Assembly: GCA_050943255.1 (NCBI GenBank)
Contig: JBMNOV010000002.1
Coordinates: 1-64,000, forward strand
DNA: 64,000 bases
Direction of reading: 5' to 3'
From: UBA4844 sp050943255
Lineage (GTDB): Bacteria; Bacillota; Syntrophomonadia; Syntrophomonadales; Syntrophomonadaceae
Shown: positions 35,088 to 43,812 of the stretch, in pieces
How the letters are laid out: each line of letters starts with the position of its first letter
How positions within the stretch are numbered: the stretch's first letter is position 1
The notes under the pieces: model-generated
What the model was told of the DNA's origin: nothing
What the model saw: only the letters and a program-made list of their open reading frames with translations
The model's database searches: none
Made by a program: the position numbers and the translations under genes

Positions 35088-35757
35088 TTATTGATCCCCC
35101 ATTGCTTTTCCCTTTATTTCAATAACGACAACCTCAGGGGGATTAAATATCCGGGGCAAAAGAGGGTTATAAGAAACACCGCGGCTAACTATGTGAGTCA
35201 AAGAATCATGTTTATATACCCCACCAACATATTCAGGAAACCAGCCTTGATCAGGAGCAAAAAGTCCATTTAATATAAATGGTATCCTTACCTGGCCTCC
35301 ATGAGCATGACCGGATAACACCAGATCAAAATGCGACTTTTTGTAAATTTCTATTAATTCGGGCCGGTGAGCTAAGAGTATTTTAAATTCAGGCTTATTT
35401 TGCAATTCGGAAAAGACATTATAAAATTCCCCCTCCCAGTCTAAGTCAGGTCTCTCATATTTGACTATATCAGGGTCATCTACTCCCCCTATAATAATGG
35501 AGGAACCGTTAACATTAACTTGCTCATAACTATTTTCCAGAATAGTGACACCATGTTTGCGAATTGTGTTCTTTATATTATAAATATCATTTGACCTAAA
35601 TTCGTGATTTCCGGTTACGTAATATATAGGCGCAAACCCTTTTATGCCTTCAAGAAACTGTTCTGTGCCTGTAATTGGTACATGATCGTCAGCAATATCT
35701 CCTGCCAGTGCTACAATATCAGGTTTTTGTTTTTTCCCCGCGTTGGCCGCTGTATTG
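35088..35757 (-). pseudogene. Metallophosphoesterase gene cut at its 5' end by an IS element
   Basis: The minus-strand frame is open from about 35757 to 35088. It shows KPDIVALAGDIADD, 'YYVTGNHEF', 'LLAHRPELIE' and 'VLSGHAHGGQVRIP', four metal-site blocks of calcineurin-type phosphoesterases (YkuE/YaeI type). The N-terminal part with the first Asp-x-His block is missing, and an IS3 remnant begins at that point. No proper start exists; a TTG at 35405 could only give a 105-residue tail. Confidence 0.88.
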
Positions 35758-36012
35758 ATAATGGCCCCTCTAAAGTGTGAGATGTACTACCTAGGCAATT
35801 TCGAAGATTACGATAGCCTGGTAGCAGCCATTGAAGGTTACATACATTTCTACAACCATGATAGACGTCAAAAGAAGCTAAACAAGCTGGCGCCTATGAC
35901 CTATCGCCAGTTGCTTGAAAGTGCTGCATAAATAACTGGACCCCGCTTATGGCGGAGTCCAGTGATAACATTTTTTATTTTTTCATCTGTCTACTTGACA
36001 GGGAGCAGTTCA
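35758..36012 (+). mobile_element. IS3-family remnant (OrfB tail and right inverted repeat)
   Basis: Bases ~35764-35931 encode the last ~55 residues of an IS150-like transposase (PLKCEMYYLGNFEDYDSL, 'YIHFYNHDRRQKKLNKLAPMTYR'). A hairpin (CTGGACCCCGC ... GCGGAGTCCAG, 35937-35963) and the terminal repeat CTGTCTACTTGACAGGGAGC (from 35987) follow. The left side of the element is deleted. Confidence 0.85.
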
Positions 36013-36204
36013 AGGTTCTGCGGGCTTTTGCCTTGATCAGGAATTTTTGAACACCAATTTAGTTACTGGGGTTTATATAGTTTATGATTTATGGTAGTTT
36101 TTGGTGCGAAAGGTTGCTTTTCCAACCAGCCGACCAGATGTTCCTTTATTAAATCTGCCACCTTAATTGTGAACGCAGTAAACATCTGTGTGCCCTTTAA
36201 GTAA

Positions 36205-36840
36205 TTACTTTTTTAATTCCCATTCAAGCAATTCCTTTTGTCTTCGAAGAAAATAAGATTTTATTTCCTCCCAGGAAATCTTCTTGAACATTTTAGGAGT
36301 AACTTCCCTATCTGCATCCTCAAAATATCCTAAACTTTTATAGATTAACATTGGTTGATATGAAGTAATCTTAAATTTATCTGAAAACAAGTTAATAAGT
36401 TTTTCAATCCTTATTACCTCTCTTTCTATAAAATACAGGTCAATAAAATCCTTTTTTGTTCCCCTTTGAACCAGGGCGATAAGTTTCATTAAAGCTATAT
36501 CTTTAATACCTGCGATTTTTATTTGATTATAAACATGAAATTCCTCTAGTAAGGAGTAATGATAATAAAGAAAACTAATTTTTACATTTCCCATTAAACC
36601 ATGTACAGTACCCATCTCTTGACCTGTTACTAAGAAATCGTCTATTTCTGATAAAGCAGAAACTAAACCAAAGGAGTCGAATTTATATATACTGAAAAAA
36701 TCCAAGTCTTCTGACCAACGATGTCCAAGGTGTAAAGCTAAAGCAGTTCCACCGGCTAGGTAAAAATTATCTAGTAAGCTTTTGTCAGCTAATTTGCCAA
36801 GAAGGGCATGTTGATCCTGTGACATGATAAACTCATGCAT
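36205..36840 (-). CDS. AbiEii/AbiGii-type nucleotidyltransferase toxin
   Basis: 211 residues; the ATG at 36825 (MSQDQHALL) is an alternative. The polymerase-beta-like motif is YLAGGTALALHLGHRWSEDL with DLDFF giving the paired Asp. 'GIKDIALMKLIALVQRGTKKDFIDLYFI' supplies the third acidic patch. AbiEii toxins transfer nucleotides to tRNA and act in phage defence. The partner gene overlaps its start by about 50 bases. A remnant of the same junction lies at 18204-18366. Confidence 0.9.
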   Translation of the reverse strand: MHEFIMSQDQHALLGKLADKSLLDNFYLAGGTALALHLGHRWSEDLDFFSIYKFDSFGLVSALSEIDDFLVTGQEMGTVHGLMGNVKISFLYYHYSLLEEFHVYNQIKIAGIKDIALMKLIALVQRGTKKDFIDLYFIEREVIRIEKLINLFSDKFKITSYQPMLIYKSLGYFEDADREVTPKMFKKISWEEIKSYFLRRQKELLEWELKK

Positions 36841-37085
36841 CTAATGTCCTCCTTTGGTAAATTAAAATAATTTTGCCACATCGAAGCTGTTTTTTTGGAA
36901 AGGTTGCGGCTAGCTTTCACTACTTCAATCAGTTTATTTTGGCCAAAATGCTCAAAAGCCCATTTAACGGCCTCTAAATCTCCATATTCCAATAGTCGTT
37001 CTATAATAAAAAACCAGTTTTTTTGTAAATCTATTTCAATTTCACCATACTCCCAAAAAAATTTCCTGATTTTATCCGGCAACAA
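36789..37085 (-). CDS. Putative cognate antitoxin of the AbiEii-type toxin (DUF6922-like)
   Basis: 98 residues. It starts LPDKIRKFFWEYGEIEIDLQ, then 'WFFIIERLLEYGDLEAVKWAFEHFG', a helical pattern found beside AbiEii toxins. It lies upstream of and overlaps the toxin gene, as antitoxins do. There is no classic HTH. Function by position and family resemblance only. Confidence 0.75.
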   Translation of the reverse strand: MLPDKIRKFFWEYGEIEIDLQKNWFFIIERLLEYGDLEAVKWAFEHFGQNKLIEVVKASRNLSKKTASMWQNYFNLPKEDIRCMSLSCHRINMPFLAN

Positions 37086-37269
37086 ACAATCACCTCAAAT
37101 ATATTATACCATACTTTGGTTTATTATAAACGGATACAAGGGGGAGTTTTCGTTGTGTCATTATGCCCTTTTATATTTACATACTTCCTATTATCCTTCG
37201 TTATTTCTAAACATTAATTGCCACTGTTACAACAGAAAAAAGGTTCTAGTATAACAGCAATCAAGCAGC
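37086..37269. other. Intergenic stretch with a weak repeat trace
   Basis: The region holds the antitoxin promoter area and a very decayed GGGGAC-like patch (ACAAGGGGGAGTTTTCGTTG, about 37136-37155). No gene. Confidence 0.4.
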
Positions 37270-37422
37270 GCATGCTATTCCCCAATGCTTTTTACCAGAA
37301 CGGGTTTTTTCCTCTTTCCATAGATTTGCTCCCAGGGGCCGAAATCCAGTTTGCCATCCGTTATTTGCAACCACAACTTCCCGGCCCATAATAGTACTTC
37401 TCAAATGAGCATCAGCATTGTG
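37270..37422 (-). pseudogene. Decayed 3' part of a second yjbQ gene
   Basis: GCTATTCCCCAAT, TTTGCTCCCAGGGGCCGAAA, TCCAGTTTGCCATCCGT and AATGAGCATC match the intact yjbQ at 18368-18535 in order. There is a ~20-base deletion and frameshifts. The copy stops at GCATTGT, and the segment that follows yjbQ at 18972 comes next, so about 430 bases are missing. Confidence 0.88.
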
Positions 37423-37545
37423 CACCGGTTACTGGTATCCCCATTTACCCACTGGTAGACTTCTATCAGGCGCTCAGGTTGCTGTGCCCTTAGGATTGCC
37501 TCAAGTTAAAAAGCAAAAAGAACGTCCCCTCGCTTCCTCGCCTCT
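37423..37545. repeat. Duplicated flank plus GGGGAC repeat fragment
   Basis: 37423-37502 copies 18972-19055 (CACCGGTTACTGGTATCCCC ... GTGCCCTTAGGATTGCC). Bases 37513-37531 carry AAGAACGTCCCCTCGCTTCC, a GGGGAC-family half. The remaining bases to 37632 hold only an AT-rich promoter region. Confidence 0.8.
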
Positions 37546-37632
37546 CTCACTTCTAAAATTAATAGTATATATAATAGTTAGTAATATATAGTATAATTAT
37601 TTATCATAACTTAAAAAGGAGGATTAACTTTA

Positions 37633-38703
37633 GTGAACAGAAACAAGTGGTTTATTCTGCTGACCGGTCTTATTATTGGGGCATGTGCTGCCATTCTGGT
37701 CAAATTGGGTAATCCGGGTAACATGGGATTCTGTATAGCCTGTTTTGAAAGAGATATTGCAGGATCACTGGGTCTACATCGAGCCGGAATTGTTCAGTAC
37801 CTAAGACCAGAAATAATCGGTCTAATACTGGGAGCGATGCTGACGGCTATGACCAGCGGTGAATTCAAATCCCGGGGAGGATCATCTACTCTGGTACGAT
37901 TTATATTAGGTGTATTTATGATGATTGGAGCTCTGGTTTTCCTGGGCTGTCCTTTACGGGATATACTCAGAATGTCTGGTGGAGATTTCAATGCTGTAGT
38001 TGGGTTTTTGGGCTTTATTGCTGGTGTAGCTGGTGGGGTATTCTTCCTTAAACGGGGCTTTAACCTAGGGCGAGCCGAATACAGCCATTCTAATGCTGGT
38101 GGATTATTATTACCCCTTATCTTTGCCTTTTTCCTATTCCTGCTCTTAAAGGGTACAATCTTTAATCCGGAAGCAAGTGGCCCTCTATTTTTCAGCACCG
38201 AGGGACCGGGTTCTATGGCGGCACCGGTAATAATTTCCCTTGGGGCAGGATTGTTAGTTGGCTTTTTGGCTCAGCGTACCCGTCTATGTCTTAGTGGCGG
38301 AATCAGGGATTTCATTTTAATTAGAGATAGTTATTTGTTATTCGGTTTTCTGGGGATATTTGCTGGAGCTCTAATATTAAATTTGTTATTTGGTTTCTTC
38401 AAGCCTGGATTTACTGATCAACCAATAGCCCATACCATGCAGATGTGGAATTTCTTGGGATTGTTTTTGGTTGGCCTTACTGCTACTTTGCTGGGGGGTT
38501 GCCCTTTAAGGCAGCTTATCTTATCTGGTGAAGGAGATATGGATGCAGCCACGGTGGTAATAGGAATGATAGTTGGCGCTGCTTTCAGTCATAACTTCAT
38601 GCTGGCTGCTTCACCTGCCGGAGTGGGAAACTATGGTCAAATAGCATGTGTTATTGGAATTATATTAGTTAGTTGGATTGGATTTAGCTATCGAGAAGCA
38701 TAG
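37633..38703 (+). CDS. yedE: YedE-family putative selenium transporter
   Basis: 356 residues behind AAAAGGAGG. About nine membrane helices form two halves, each with a Cys motif: 'GFCIACFERDIAGS', 'FLGCPLRDILRMSGGD', 'RTRLCLSGGIRD' and 'LGGCPLRQLILSGEGD'. This fits the YeeE/YedE sulfur-transport fold in its selenium-linked subgroup. A TusA-like yedF follows after 13 bases, the standard selenium pair. It likely imports a selenium or sulfur species for selenoenzymes or modified tRNA. Confidence 0.92.
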   Translation: MNRNKWFILLTGLIIGACAAILVKLGNPGNMGFCIACFERDIAGSLGLHRAGIVQYLRPEIIGLILGAMLTAMTSGEFKSRGGSSTLVRFILGVFMMIGALVFLGCPLRDILRMSGGDFNAVVGFLGFIAGVAGGVFFLKRGFNLGRAEYSHSNAGGLLLPLIFAFFLFLLLKGTIFNPEASGPLFFSTEGPGSMAAPVIISLGAGLLVGFLAQRTRLCLSGGIRDFILIRDSYLLFGFLGIFAGALILNLLFGFFKPGFTDQPIAHTMQMWNFLGLFLVGLTATLLGGCPLRQLILSGEGDMDAATVVIGMIVGAAFSHNFMLAASPAGVGNYGQIACVIGIILVSWIGFSYREA

Positions 38704-38716
38704 GAGGTGCTGATAC

Positions 38717-38926
38717 ATGGAGAAACTTGATGTACGCGGACTTAGCTGTCCAGTTCCGGTATTACGAACTAAAAAAATTATAGATAATGGTGTTACTGAG
38801 CTGCATATAGTAGGCAGCAGCCAGGTTTCCAAAGAAAATGTAATTAGATTGGCTAAGTCGCAGGGCTTTGAAATAGATATAAAATTAGATAATAAGGATT
38901 TATGGGAAATAGAAATCCGAAAATAG
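38717..38926 (+). CDS. yedF: TusA/YedF-like sulfurtransferase domain protein
   Basis: 69 residues. The SirA/TusA fold motif is LDVRGLSCPVPVLRTKKII with the active Cys in C-P-x-P (residue ~10), ending in 'LWEIEIRK'. Full YedF proteins carry an extra C-terminal domain (~130 more residues) that is absent here. It is the second gene of the yedE operon and probably carries the selenium or sulfur atom. Confidence 0.9.
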   Translation: MEKLDVRGLSCPVPVLRTKKIIDNGVTELHIVGSSQVSKENVIRLAKSQGFEIDIKLDNKDLWEIEIRK

Positions 38927-38997
38927 GTTATTAGATACATAACAAAAGCTTCCCTTTGCATTCTACTACCATTAACTAAAAAGCATGCTAAAATATT

Positions 38998-39033
38998 ACT
39001 AGGTAAACTAAATCAGTTTACCTAGTTTCCTTT
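38998..39033 (+). terminator. Terminator of the yedE-yedF operon
   Basis: ACTAGGTAAACT (38998-39009) and AGTTTACCTAGT (39015-39026) form a perfect 12-bp stem with a 5-base loop, followed by TTCCTTTTT. Confidence 0.9.
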
Positions 39034-39119
39034 TTATATATTTTAGATGACTGCAATGCTATTCCCATATATCATAGCAATTTATTAATTAATCAAACTA
39101 ATACGGGGGAGGTAGTTTT

Positions 39120-40109
39120 TTGCGTAAGAAAATTGGCTTGATAGTATTTTTTATTTTACTGACGAGTATTGCTATCTGGTTATATCTATATTATTCCCAT
39201 CCCCAAGCAGATACCCTTAAGGCCAGTGGAACAATTGAAGCAACAACTGTTGATATCTCCGCCCGTATTTCAGGAACACTAGTTAGCCTGAATTTACAGG
39301 AAGGACAAACAGTAGAAAAAGGGCAAATAGTAGCGGAACTTTCCCGCAGTGACCTAGTTGCGCAAAAGGAACGGGATGCTATGGCTGTTATGGTAGCTCA
39401 GGCTAATTTGGAAAACCTCCGCTCAGGTGCTCGCAGGCAGGAACTGGAGCAAGCCCGCAGCAATGTCAATATAGCCCAAATAAATTTAGCTAAGGCACAG
39501 CAAGACCTGGACAAAATAAAGGTTTTGGCTGAGGCGGGGGCAGTTTCCCAGGATAAGCTGGATGAAACCCAGAATATTGTCGATCAAAGGAAATACCAGT
39601 TAGAAATAGCACAGGCTCAGCTTAGCCTTATAGAAGCTGGCAATCGTCCGCAAACTATCGCTGCTGCTGAAGCTGAACTGGAACGCAACAAAGCAATCTT
39701 GCAAGCCAGTCAAAGTATATTGGATGATCTAAAGTTAGCAGTACCCATTAGTGGTACTATTTTAAGCCGCAACTATGAACCTGGCGAGTATGTGCAGGCC
39801 GGAAGCTCCCTGGCTACCATCGCTGATTTGAATAACATGTGGATAAAAGTCTATATTCCAATAGATGACCTGCCCCAAATAAAACTAGGGCAAAAAGTAT
39901 ATTTTACTATAAGCGGGGACAGCCAGCGCTACAGCGGCACCATCATTAATATTGCTTCCCAGGGCGAGTTTACTCCCAAAACCATTCAAACGGAAAAGGA
40001 ACGTACTAATGTCGTTTTTGCTGTCAAGATCGGTTTTAACAATAAAAATGGTGCTCTAAAAATTGGTATGCCCGCTGATGTAGTATTTGGTGAGGATTCA
40101 ATTCCATGA
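39120..40109 (+). CDS. HlyD-type membrane fusion protein (YbhG-like)
   Basis: 329 residues, TTG start behind GGGGGAGG. One N-terminal helix (about 5-24) anchors it. The biotinyl-lipoyl half 'ASGTIEATTVDISARISGTL', a coiled hairpin (80-195) and the returning 'VPISGTILSRNYEPGEYV' are classic. The C-terminal barrel ends in 'IGMPADVVFGE'. It links a two-ATPase ABC-2 exporter to the outside and heads its operon. The next gene overlaps by 4 bases. Confidence 0.9.
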   Translation: MRKKIGLIVFFILLTSIAIWLYLYYSHPQADTLKASGTIEATTVDISARISGTLVSLNLQEGQTVEKGQIVAELSRSDLVAQKERDAMAVMVAQANLENLRSGARRQELEQARSNVNIAQINLAKAQQDLDKIKVLAEAGAVSQDKLDETQNIVDQRKYQLEIAQAQLSLIEAGNRPQTIAAAEAELERNKAILQASQSILDDLKLAVPISGTILSRNYEPGEYVQAGSSLATIADLNNMWIKVYIPIDDLPQIKLGQKVYFTISGDSQRYSGTIINIASQGEFTPKTIQTEKERTNVVFAVKIGFNNKNGALKIGMPADVVFGEDSIP

Positions 40110-41029
40110 TAATATGCAGGAATTTAAGCAAGCGATTTGAAGAAATTCAGGCTTTGGATAATATTAACCTGAAAGTTAAACGCGGTGAAATTTGGGGACT
40201 TGTCGGACCTGATGGAGCCGGCAAAACCACGCTTATACGCACAATTTGTGGTCTAATTAAACCTGACTATGGGGAAATAGAACTACTGGGTTATCCTCCG
40301 CATGAGCAGGACAAAATTAGTTCCCGTCTAGGTTATATGCCGCAAAGATTCAGTTTGTATGGAGATCTTACCGTAATGGAGAACATATTTTTCTTCGGAG
40401 CTATGTATGCAATAGACAAAAAAACAATCCGCGATAGAGCTGTAAAAATCCTGCAGATTACAGGGATGAACCGTTTTCAAAATCGTTTGGCTGATCAGCT
40501 TTCCGGGGGAATGAAACAGAAACTAGCTCTTACCACGGCTTTGATCACCCGCCCGGAAGTGCTGTTATTAGATGAACCCACCTATGGAGTAGATCCGGAA
40601 TCCCGCAAGGAATTCTGGAAAATCCTTTATCGGCTTAATCAGGAAGGTATAACTATTCTGGTTTCTACCCCTTATATGGATGAAGCTGAGCAGTGCCATC
40701 AGGTTGCTTTTATTAACCAAGGACAAATCAAAGCAGTTGATTCTCCCCACGGCTTGCGTCAGTCTTGGGGCCATCAGGTTCTGGAACTTCGCATAGACAG
40801 TCGTGATCCGAAGATTTTAAGCAATGTTCCGGAATTACTGGATGTTTCTTTTTACGGTTACAAATATAGGGTGGTAGTTGATAATGAAGAGCAAGCCCGA
40901 GAAAATATAGAAGACCATTTAAATAAATTAGGTCTCACCATACTAGAAATAACCAGGACAGTTCCATCTATGGAGGATGTTTTTGTCGCCCTGGCGGAAG
41001 ATGAGGCAGACCATGGAATTCGCAATTGA
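40106..41029 (+). CDS. ABC exporter ATPase A (first half of a YbhF-like pair)
   Basis: 307 residues, ATG overlapping the upstream stop. Walker A reads GPDGAGKTT (Asn replaced by Asp, as in YbhF N-terminal halves). The signature is LSGGMKQKLAL and Walker B is VLLLDEPTYGVD. The end has 'PSMEDVFVALAEDE'. The next gene is a second ATPase; in many bacteria the two are fused. Confidence 0.9.
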   Translation: MIICRNLSKRFEEIQALDNINLKVKRGEIWGLVGPDGAGKTTLIRTICGLIKPDYGEIELLGYPPHEQDKISSRLGYMPQRFSLYGDLTVMENIFFFGAMYAIDKKTIRDRAVKILQITGMNRFQNRLADQLSGGMKQKLALTTALITRPEVLLLDEPTYGVDPESRKEFWKILYRLNQEGITILVSTPYMDEAEQCHQVAFINQGQIKAVDSPHGLRQSWGHQVLELRIDSRDPKILSNVPELLDVSFYGYKYRVVVDNEEQARENIEDHLNKLGLTILEITRTVPSMEDVFVALAEDEADHGIRN

Positions 41030-41918
41030 AACCTATAATCTAACGCGCCAATTTGGAGACTTTACCGCAGTTGATTCACTGGATCTGGCCATTAAGCCGG
41101 GTGAAATCTGCGGATTTTTAGGTCCTAATGGTGCGGGCAAATCAACTACCATTCGTATGCTTTGCGGTATCTTAAAGCCCAGTTCCGGAAGCGGCAGTGT
41201 ACTAGGTTATGATCTGGTACGCGAGAGTGAACTCATAAAAAGGCGAATAGGTTATATGTCGCAAAAGTTCAGTCTCTACGACGATTTGACTGTATTGGAA
41301 AACATCGATTTCTATGCCGGATTATATAACATTACCCGTCGGCAGCGGCGGGCCCGGATCCATGAGATACTGGAGCTGACGGGACTTATTAAACACTGTA
41401 ATGAACCGACAGCCAACTTAAGTGTAGGCTTTAAACAGCGTTTGGCTTTAGCCTGTGCCATTATCTCGCCAGCAGATGTCCTTTTTTTGGATGAACCTAC
41501 TAGCGGGGTTAGTCCTACGGCTCGGCGGGCTTTCTTCGATATAATCTATACCCTGGCCCAGGCAGGAACCACCGTCATCGTTAGCACTCATTTTATGGAT
41601 GAAGCAGAACGTTGTGACCGTATTGCCTTTATGTCCCAGGGGAAATTGCTGGCCCTGGATCGCCCGGATCACTTAAAAAAAATGACCATAAAAGGTGTTA
41701 TGGTAGAACTGGAACTACCCTCCCCCATGGAATGGCTACCTCGACTGGAAGCTTCGACCTGGGTAAAAGAAGCCAGCATTCATGGTTCACTCTTGCATGT
41801 ATTACTACCGGATGAAAATGCCATATATGCACTAAAGGAACTTACCGGACAACAGCCGCGCGTGATAACCCCCAGCCTTGAGGACGTCTTTATCAATTTA
41901 GCCAGGAAAGAAGTGTGA
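41013..41918 (+). CDS. ABC exporter ATPase B (second half of a YbhF-like pair)
   Basis: About 301 residues from the ATG at 41013 (GAGG 5 bases upstream); the in-frame TTT/ATG codons before it lie inside the previous gene. Walker A is GPNGAGKST, the signature LSVGFKQRLALA (LSGG replaced by LSVG) and Walker B VLFLDEPTSGVS, where the usual Asp of the D-loop is Ser. The end is 'PSLEDVFINLARKE'. It works with ATPase A. It overlaps both neighbours. Confidence 0.9.
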   Translation: MEFAIETYNLTRQFGDFTAVDSLDLAIKPGEICGFLGPNGAGKSTTIRMLCGILKPSSGSGSVLGYDLVRESELIKRRIGYMSQKFSLYDDLTVLENIDFYAGLYNITRRQRRARIHEILELTGLIKHCNEPTANLSVGFKQRLALACAIISPADVLFLDEPTSGVSPTARRAFFDIIYTLAQAGTTVIVSTHFMDEAERCDRIAFMSQGKLLALDRPDHLKKMTIKGVMVELELPSPMEWLPRLEASTWVKEASIHGSLLHVLLPDENAIYALKELTGQQPRVITPSLEDVFINLARKEV

Positions 41919-43042
41919 TCGGCATGAGTATACAGCGAATCTTTGCAGTGGTTAAAAAAGAGTTTCTCCAAATGAAGCGTGATCGAATGACCCTGGGATT
42001 AATTTTTATGATACCGCTGATACAGTTAATTCTGTTCGGCTATGCCATTCAAACCGAAGTTAAACATATTCCTACAGTTGTTTTTGATCAATCGCTTTCC
42101 ACCTCCAGCCGGGATTTACTGGACTCATTTTCAGCCTCCGGCTACTTTGATATAAAATATACCGTTAATAGTTATACAGAGGTAACGCAAAAAATTGACA
42201 GCGGCCAGGCACAGGTAGGAATCATTTTTCCGCCTGATTTCTATCGTGCTTTGCAGCGGGGTGAGTCAGCACCCGTTCAAGTAATTGTGGATGCCAGTGA
42301 CAACATGGTGGCCAACCAGGCCGTGGCAGTCGCCAATGCCATCGGGCTGATTAAATCCCAGCAAATCCTAACGCAAAAAATGGCCTTTTCCGGAGGCCCC
42401 CCTTATGACATAAGAGTAAGACCTTGGTATAACCCTGACGGGGTTACTGCATATTACATGGTACCGGCTATACTGGGCATGGTGGTAACCATGACCATGG
42501 TTATTATTACTGCAGTTGCCATCGTGCGGGAGCGGGAGAGAGGTACCATGGAGCAGCTTCTTGTTACCCCCATTAAACCGCTGGAATTGATGATTGGTAA
42601 AATTCTCCCCTACATTGTTCTTGGCTATATACAAATAACAGTAGCTTTGCTGGTAGGAGTTTTAATCTTTAATGTACCTATCCGGGGCAGCTTACTGCAG
42701 CTCTACTTATTAACCCTGTTTTTTATTACCGCATCACTGGGGTTAGGTTTAATGATCTCCAACGTAGCCAAAAACCAGATGCAGGCTTTTCAAATGTCAT
42801 TTTTTATAATGCTGCCCAGCATCTTGTTGTCTGGTTTCATGTTTCCCCGTTTAGCCATGCCTCAGGTTATATATTATTTAAGCTATGTAATCCCTTTGAC
42901 CTATTATCTGGATATCATCCGGGGTATTATGCTAAAAGGAATAGGCTATCAGTATTTGATGGGACAGGTTATTTCGTTATTTGTCTTTTCCATTGTCATG
43001 CTGACAATTAGTACCCTTAAGTTCCAAAAGAAGATAATTTAA
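41915..43042 (+). CDS. ABC-2 type exporter permease (YbhS/YbhR-like)
   Basis: 375 residues, GTG start overlapping the previous stop; an ATG at 41924 is an alternative. One N-terminal helix (about 24-43), an external domain (~130 residues), then five helices with 'VREREKGT'-like 'VRERERGTMEQLLVTPIKPLELMIGK' give the ABC2_membrane_3 layout. Only one permease gene is present where YbhGFSR has two, so it may form a homodimer. The substrate is probably a drug or lipid. Confidence 0.9.
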   Translation: MIGMSIQRIFAVVKKEFLQMKRDRMTLGLIFMIPLIQLILFGYAIQTEVKHIPTVVFDQSLSTSSRDLLDSFSASGYFDIKYTVNSYTEVTQKIDSGQAQVGIIFPPDFYRALQRGESAPVQVIVDASDNMVANQAVAVANAIGLIKSQQILTQKMAFSGGPPYDIRVRPWYNPDGVTAYYMVPAILGMVVTMTMVIITAVAIVRERERGTMEQLLVTPIKPLELMIGKILPYIVLGYIQITVALLVGVLIFNVPIRGSLLQLYLLTLFFITASLGLGLMISNVAKNQMQAFQMSFFIMLPSILLSGFMFPRLAMPQVIYYLSYVIPLTYYLDIIRGIMLKGIGYQYLMGQVISLFVFSIVMLTISTLKFQKKII

Positions 43043-43057
43043 AGTCAGGAGCAGTAT

Positions 43058-43618
43058 ATGAAAATTACTGAAAGAATTATTAAGGCTAGTCAGGAATTAG
43101 CACAGGCCAAGGGCTTTAATAATATGAAGATGGATGAACTGGCCCAACAGGCAGGGGTCAGCAAAAGAACAATTTATCGTTACTTTCGCAGCAAAGAAGA
43201 AGTTATAGAAGCCAGCCTGGATACATTTATGGCTGAAATGGACCGACAGATTGAAAATATAATGGCACAGGATTTAACCGCCTCAGATGTAATAAAAGCC
43301 GTAATTAATAACCTAATTATTTATGGGCAGTTTATAATGAACCCTATGGGGCTAAATGACCTGCGCACTTACTATCCTCATCTCTGGAAAAAAATCGATG
43401 CTTTCCGTCTGGAGCGGATCCGTATGGTGATTACTAAGTTTATTAAGCAAAGCCATAATGCCCTATTGCATGAAACAGATCCGCGCATTGTTACCGCAGT
43501 CATCCTCGCTTCCATTCAGGCGGTTGTAAATCCAGATTTTATTTTGGAAAATAATCTAACCTTTGAAGAAACGGCAAATCAGTTAAGTAAACTTATGATG
43601 GCATTCTTTTATTTGTAG
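43058..43618 (+). CDS. TetR-family regulator of the exporter operon
   Basis: 186 residues. The HTH reads MKITERIIKASQELAQAKGF with 'KMDELAQQAGVSKRTIYRYFRSKEEVIEA'. The ligand domain is ~130 residues, with no clear match. It lies 15 bases after the permease gene, last in the operon, as in YbhR/CecR-linked systems, and should repress the exporter genes from within the same transcript. Confidence 0.9.
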   Translation: MKITERIIKASQELAQAKGFNNMKMDELAQQAGVSKRTIYRYFRSKEEVIEASLDTFMAEMDRQIENIMAQDLTASDVIKAVINNLIIYGQFIMNPMGLNDLRTYYPHLWKKIDAFRLERIRMVITKFIKQSHNALLHETDPRIVTAVILASIQAVVNPDFILENNLTFEETANQLSKLMMAFFYL

Positions 43619-43785
43619 CCTCCAAGGCCATAACATAAGCCGGTTCATCGGCAAAGTTCACCTCTATCAGCATATCGATGCAGCTGTTGCACTCATCATT
43701 ATCACCACCATGTAAAATGCCCACAATGGATTAGAGCCAATACCCTGTAAGATTTGCTTGCCGATTATTTTCTTTTTCTGATTGA
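43608..43785 (-). pseudogene. Frameshifted 3' remnant of an unidentified gene
   Basis: On the minus strand KIIGKQILQGIGSNP (to about 43733) continues, in the next frame, as IVGILHGGDNDECNSCIDML and 'NFADEPAYVMALEATNKRMPS', ending in TAA at 43608. The two frames join at one point as in a one-base deletion. It overlaps the end of the TetR gene. I do not recognise the family. Confidence 0.4.
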
Positions 43786-43812
43786 CAACAAGTTGAGCCT
43801 AGCTTATAATGT

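Noticed and set aside
36063..36185. 40-codon minus-strand frame downstream of the AbiEii-type toxin
   Set aside because: No good ribosome binding site and no recognisable motif; it overlaps the repeated 25-base motif and is more likely debris.
26451..37545. Reading the whole 26-37.5 kb stretch as one genomic island
   Set aside because: Debris and intact operons are interleaved and no attachment sites, tRNA or integrase were found.
20100..37545. CRISPR arrays
   Set aside because: No regularly spaced direct repeats were seen; repeated words are the GGGGAC family or segment duplicates.
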